DNA of 32,515 nt, taken from assembly GCA_034435675.1 (NCBI GenBank), contig DAOTWP010000224.1:1-32515 (forward strand). The letters run 5' to 3'. Source of the stretch: DAOTWP01 sp034435675. GTDB taxonomy: Bacteria; Chloroflexota; Anaerolineae; Aggregatilineales; Phototrophicaceae. Below are positions 31,697-32,515 of the stretch, one piece after another; within the stretch, counting starts at the first letter, position 1; each line of letters starts with the position of its first letter. The notes beneath the pieces were generated by a model. It had not been told where the DNA came from. It made no database searches and was given only the letters and a program-made list of their open reading frames with translations. Made by a program: the position numbers and the translations under genes.

Positions 31697-32506
31697 ATGT
31701 TAGCCCCGATGGACCAGAACTCGCGTGCCATTCTGTATCCCGGCAAAGCAGTCGAAAAATTCCATTTGACGCGCTATGCCCCCGCGCCCGCATTAAGTCC
31801 TTTTGTCTTCCGCTACTGGCTGATTCACTGGGATTTGCGCGATCAGCCCCCGCATGTGCAGAACACCCTGCCCTATCCCTGTGTCAATCTGGTCTTTGAG
31901 CGTGATAATTCGCGCGTATGGGGCGTGGATACGGGCATTTTCACGCGCCATCTGGAAGGCGTGGGGCAGGTCTTCGGCGTCAAGTTCAAACCCGGCGGCT
32001 TCTACCCGTTTCTTAAGTCGCCTGTGTCTGCCCTGACGGACCGCAGCATCAGCCTTGACGCGGTGTTTGATGTTGACCCTGCCGCCGTAGACGCGGCGCT
32101 GTTTGCGCTGGACGATGCGGCGCAGGTGGCATATGTTGACCAATTCCTGCTGCGTTTTCTGCCGCCGCCAGACTCCACCGTTGACCTGATTAATGCCATC
32201 GTGGACTGTATCATTGCCAACCCGGACATCACGCAGGTCAAAGATGTGCTGCCGCATTTTGGACTGAGCAAACGCAGCATGCAGCGTCTGTTCCGGCAGT
32301 ATGTCGGCGTCAGCCCCAAGCGCGTGATCCAGAGCTACCGGCTGCAAGAGGCGGCGGAACAGGTGGCACGCAGCGGCGAACTTGACTGGTCAGCACTGGC
32401 AGTCAGCCTGGGCTATTTCGATCAGGCGCACTTCATCAAGGATTTTAAGAGCATCATCGGCAAGACCCCGGCGGAATACCTGCGCGCCCTGTCCGCCAGG
32501 AATTAG
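31697..32506 (+). CDS. AraC-family transcriptional regulator
   Basis: 269 residues from the ATG at 31697 (GAGG 9 nt upstream). The N-terminal half is of the DUF6597 type (APALSPFVFRYWLIHWDL, YPCVNLVFE, VFGVKFKPGGFYPFL) and probably binds a small ligand. The C-terminal AraC DNA-binding domain has two helix-turn-helix parts: LSKRSMQRLFRQYVGVSPKR and LAVSLGYFDQAHFIKDFK, followed by GKTPAEYL. It is divergently transcribed from DUF3224-YdeI across 149 nt, so it is the natural candidate regulator of that pair. The gene is complete within the window. Confidence 0.92.
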   Translation: MLAPMDQNSRAILYPGKAVEKFHLTRYAPAPALSPFVFRYWLIHWDLRDQPPHVQNTLPYPCVNLVFERDNSRVWGVDTGIFTRHLEGVGQVFGVKFKPGGFYPFLKSPVSALTDRSISLDAVFDVDPAAVDAALFALDDAAQVAYVDQFLLRFLPPPDSTVDLINAIVDCIIANPDITQVKDVLPHFGLSKRSMQRLFRQYVGVSPKRVIQSYRLQEAAEQVARSGELDWSALAVSLGYFDQAHFIKDFKSIIGKTPAEYLRALSARN

Positions 32507-32515
32507 CCCCCCACC

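Overview
Organism. The window is about 60% GC with densely packed genes. A transaldolase fused to glucose-6-phosphate isomerase, a secreted LamG/thrombospondin-3/SH3 protein, a gldA-gldF-gldG-type ABC operon and a stand-alone tRNA-rpmG-secE-nusG-rplKA cluster together suggest a Chloroflexota bacterium of the Anaerolineae type. No 16S gene is present, so this placement is an inference from gene content and protein style.

Layout. (1) 1-3332, minus strand: an ABC exporter operon of ATPase, permease and a GldG-like protein, the last cut by the window edge. (2) 3729-5505, plus: a DoxX/DUF417-type membrane protein, an AlkD-type DNA glycosylase, and an overlapping DUF2809 membrane gene broken by a 1-nt frameshift in a C run. 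(3) 5570-9247, minus: an avidin-family protein behind its own AT-rich promoter, an NADP-malic enzyme/phosphotransacetylase fusion, and a small STAS-like protein. (4) 9248-11929: a regulatory region with two related dyads, a sugar transferase with a G9 tract, then on the minus strand an acpS-DUF4177-SUMF1 operon in which acpS carries an in-frame amber codon. (5) 12043-16409, plus: a GH38-like mannosidase with altered metal ligands and an aldehyde dehydrogenase. (6) 16587-19484, minus: a GMC oxidoreductase and an unrecognised 7-TM protein. (7) 19882-25102, plus: the large secreted LamG/TSP3/SH3b protein and tal-pgi. (8) 25301-29549, plus: tRNA-Thr, a PD-(D/E)XK endonuclease-like ORF, tRNA-Tyr, tRNA-Thr, rpmG, tRNA-Trp, secE, nusG, rplK, rplA and a strong terminator. 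(9) 29560-32506: a lytic transglycosylase, a YdeI/OmdA plus DUF3224 pair, and a divergent AraC-type regulator.

How the genes relate. The translation cluster keeps the order of the E. coli thrU-tyrU-glyT-thrT-tufB-secE-nusG-rplKA region. It lacks glyT and tuf, gains rpmG and tRNA-Trp, and has an endonuclease-like gene wedged between two tRNAs with only 2 nt to the second. Central carbon enzymes (malic enzyme-PTA, tal-pgi, ALDH) are spread among surface-related genes (sugar transferase, secreted calcium-binding-repeat protein, lytic transglycosylase). The upstream regions of the sugar transferase and the secreted protein share short sequence blocks, which hints at a common regulator.

Most notable points: the degenerate PD-(D/E)XK gene in the tRNA operon; a signal-less avidin homologue; the amber codon in acpS; the CGTAAA/TTTACG dyads; the 24-bp palindrome in an enlarged rplK-rplA gap; and the R/E substitution in the GH38 metal motif. 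No CRISPR array, IS element or prophage was seen.
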